Position numbers and translations under genes: made by a program. This document shows, piece after piece, positions 4,937 through 6,361 of a stretch of DNA of 6,361 nucleotides. Source of the stretch: Deltaproteobacteria bacterium (lineage in GTDB: Bacteria; Desulfobacterota; Desulfobacteria; Desulfobacterales; ETH-SRB1); contig QMMZ01000124.1 in the NCBI GenBank assembly GCA_003647525.1, forward strand, positions 1-6,361, written 5' to 3'. The notes under the pieces are model-generated. The model was not told where the DNA came from, ran no database searches, and saw only the letters and a program-made list of their open reading frames with translations. How positions within the stretch are numbered: the first letter of the stretch is position 1; each line of letters begins with the position of its first letter.

Positions 4937-6235
4937 ATGATGAAAAAAATTCTTTTCTCCGTCATTCTTTTGATAATGCTGAACTCATTAGTCGATCAGG
5001 CTATTGCCCAAAATAACGATAACTTATTGAATCTTCCCCCTATAGCAATTTGTCAGGATATATTTGTTAGTGCCAACGACAGCTGCGTTGCCATTGTTGA
5101 CCCCATACTGGTTGATAGCGGATCATATGACCCTGATGGGGATTCTCTAATATTTACATTGTCGCCCGAAGGCCCTTATCCTATTGGAATTAATGAAGTT
5201 ATGCTTACCGTTACAGATACTGTCGGTGATTATGACCAATGTACTGCAAGCATAACAGTTGTTGATGATTCAATACCAACAGTACTTACTCAAAGCGTTG
5301 TAATATACCTCGATTCAAGTGGTATGGCTTCTATAACCCCGGCAAATATTAACTCTGGAAGTTTTGATAATTGTGGTATTGACACAATGTATCTCGATGT
5401 TTATGATTTCAGCTGTGAAAACATTGGATATAATATGATTACACTTTCGGTTACCGACTTTGCAGGAAATTCTTCAAGTGCATCTGATTCAGTAACAGTG
5501 ATGGATACCATTCCACCTCATATAACAGTAACCACTGATATAGCCTCTTTATGGCCTCCTAACCATAAATACGAAGATTTTGAATTGAGCGACTTTGTGA
5601 TTTCAGTGTGGGACAATTGCCCAAATGTTACTGAAGATGATGTTGATATAACCTATGCCTCAAGCGACGAACCAGAAAATGGAGAAGGTGATGGAAATAC
5701 TTATGATGATATTGTGATCAGTAATGAGTGCAAAAATATCAGCGTTCGAAAAGAGCGACAAGGAGGAGAAAATGGCAGGGTATACACCATCCAGTTTAAA
5801 TTGGATGATGGAAATGATCAGGTTGATTCAGCTTATTGTTATGTATTTGTTCCTCACAACCCGGGAAGCACAACCTTTGATGATGGAGCAGCTTATAAAG
5901 TTAATGGTGATTGTAGTACTACTACAGCCATTTTTGAAAACGAAGGTGGGAACCTTAAAAATGGTGAAACAAGTTTCAAGTTTTTTCCCAACCCATTTTT
6001 ATACTTCGCCAAAGTTGAATTTTATTTAAGTGAAAAACAAGACATTGAACTTGAAATCTACAACGTTCAGGGAAAATTAATCAAAGTACTTTATAAAGGA
6101 ATATTATCAGAAGGAAAGCACTCATATTCCTGGAACGGGCAAAATACAAATAACCAAAAGCTAGATAAAGGAATATATTTCATCCGCTTAATTACAAATG
6201 AAAAAGTTTTTATTAAGCAGATAGTAAAAATGTAA
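4937..6235 (+). CDS. Secreted HYR/PKD-like beta-sandwich repeat protein with T9SS sorting domain
   Basis: This is a 432-residue exported protein with no recognisable catalytic domain, probably structural or adhesive at the cell surface. Residues 1-24 are a Sec signal peptide ending AIA before Q25. Two immunoglobulin-like repeats of about 75-80 residues follow: one at about 34-110 (PPIAICQDI ... ASITVVDD, with the PKD-like SYDPDGDS at 63-70) and one at about 113-190 (IPTVL ... DSVTVMDTIPP). Both end in the strand pattern S-x-TV-x-D found in HYR domains. A third region at about 193-306 contains LWPPNHKY at 205-212, a motif known to me from bacterial surface proteins, and ends YCYVFVPHN. Nine cysteines (39, 50, 102, 146, 160, 228, 265, 301, 326) suggest disulphides after export. 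Residues about 346-432 form a T9SS type A sorting domain (FFPNPF at 349-354, WNGQNTNNQKLDKGIYFIRL). Translation may start at ATG 4937 or the next codon, ATG 4940; the signal peptide fits both. It could be a short adhesin or a matrix protein. Confidence 0.88.
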   Translation: MMKKILFSVILLIMLNSLVDQAIAQNNDNLLNLPPIAICQDIFVSANDSCVAIVDPILVDSGSYDPDGDSLIFTLSPEGPYPIGINEVMLTVTDTVGDYDQCTASITVVDDSIPTVLTQSVVIYLDSSGMASITPANINSGSFDNCGIDTMYLDVYDFSCENIGYNMITLSVTDFAGNSSSASDSVTVMDTIPPHITVTTDIASLWPPNHKYEDFELSDFVISVWDNCPNVTEDDVDITYASSDEPENGEGDGNTYDDIVISNECKNISVRKERQGGENGRVYTIQFKLDDGNDQVDSAYCYVFVPHNPGSTTFDDGAAYKVNGDCSTTTAIFENEGGNLKNGETSFKFFPNPFLYFAKVEFYLSEKQDIELEIYNVQGKLIKVLYKGILSEGKHSYSWNGQNTNNQKLDKGIYFIRLITNEKVFIKQIVKM

Positions 6236-6271
6236 GAATTCTTTATATGATCAGCCTAAACACTTAAATAA

Positions 6272-6361
6272 TCAATCAGGCACCTGCCCGGTACTTCCAT
6301 TATTTAATATCCAGAGTACGTTCTTATCATTATTATCGACCTGGCCATCCATATTAAAATC
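6272..6361 (-). CDS. Partial gene: C-terminal dockerin/EF-hand-like tail of a probable surface protein
   Basis: Reading the minus strand in from the right edge gives an open frame of 29 codons ending in TGA at 6274-6272. It encodes DFNMDGQVDNND, then KNVLWILNNGSTGQVPD and a stop. The first twelve residues are a complete EF-hand/dockerin-type calcium loop, with acidic or Asn ligands at positions 1, 3, 5, 9 and 12 and Gly at 6. The short tail ending in QVPD matches C-termini I recall from large multidomain Bacteroidota surface proteins, where this loop recurs. The rest of the gene lies outside the window, so size and main function are unknown. There is no T9SS type A domain at this C-terminus. 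It converges with the repeat-protein gene, with only 36 bases between the stops and no obvious terminator. Confidence 0.7.
   Translation of the reverse strand, partial: DFNMDGQVDNNDKNVLWILNNGSTGQVPD

Noticed and set aside
5724..6029. Alternate-frame 101-codon open frame inside the repeat-protein gene
   Set aside because: It is fully contained in a frame with clear domain structure and its own translation has no recognisable features.

Overview
The window looks like chromosomal DNA of a free-living or environmental Bacteroidota (Bacteroidetes) species. Two predicted secreted proteins end in type IX secretion system (T9SS) type A sorting domains. A third, cut by the window edge, ends in a dockerin/EF-hand-like tail of a kind I associate with large Bacteroidota surface proteins. 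The DNA is AT-rich, start codons lack Shine-Dalgarno sequences, and TAnnTTTG-like -7 elements lie upstream of some genes. The genus cannot be fixed from this sequence.

Layout. (1) Positions 1-1101, minus strand: three small, tightly packed genes (1052->798, 792->418, 415->38) of unrecognised function. They are bracketed by inverted copies of GTTGTGCCG (17-25 and 1076-1084), each preceded by TATAG. The block is more AT-rich than its neighbours and looks like an acquired cassette inserted just downstream of the next gene. (2) Positions 1110-2756, minus strand: a complete AMP-forming long-chain acyl-CoA synthetase-type gene. (3) Positions 2757-3092: a divergent intergenic region carrying a 142-bp nested inverted-repeat element (2859-3000) with 19-bp perfect terminal inverted repeats. 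It resembles a MITE or a BIME/REP-type element. (4) Positions 3093-4553, plus strand: a secreted carbohydrate-esterase-like protein with an N-terminal CBM48/E-set-like domain, an alpha/beta-hydrolase putative esterase domain (Ser277, His362) and a T9SS sorting domain. (5) Positions 4554-4936: 383 bases of AT-rich non-coding DNA with two small palindromes and a weak promoter. (6) Positions 4937-6235, plus strand: a secreted beta-sandwich (HYR/PKD-like) repeat protein with a T9SS sorting domain. (7) Positions 6272-6361, minus strand: the last 29 codons of a gene running out of the window, encoding a perfect EF-hand/dockerin-like calcium loop at the extreme C-terminus.

How the parts relate. The two T9SS cargo genes and the convergent partial gene form a neighbourhood of exported surface proteins, but nothing shows that they form one pathway; each plus-strand gene has its own long upstream region. 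The acyl-CoA synthetase is housekeeping-type lipid metabolism and is divergent from the esterase gene. The two most unusual parts are the cassette-like block at the left edge and the structured repeat between the acyl-CoA synthetase and the esterase gene.
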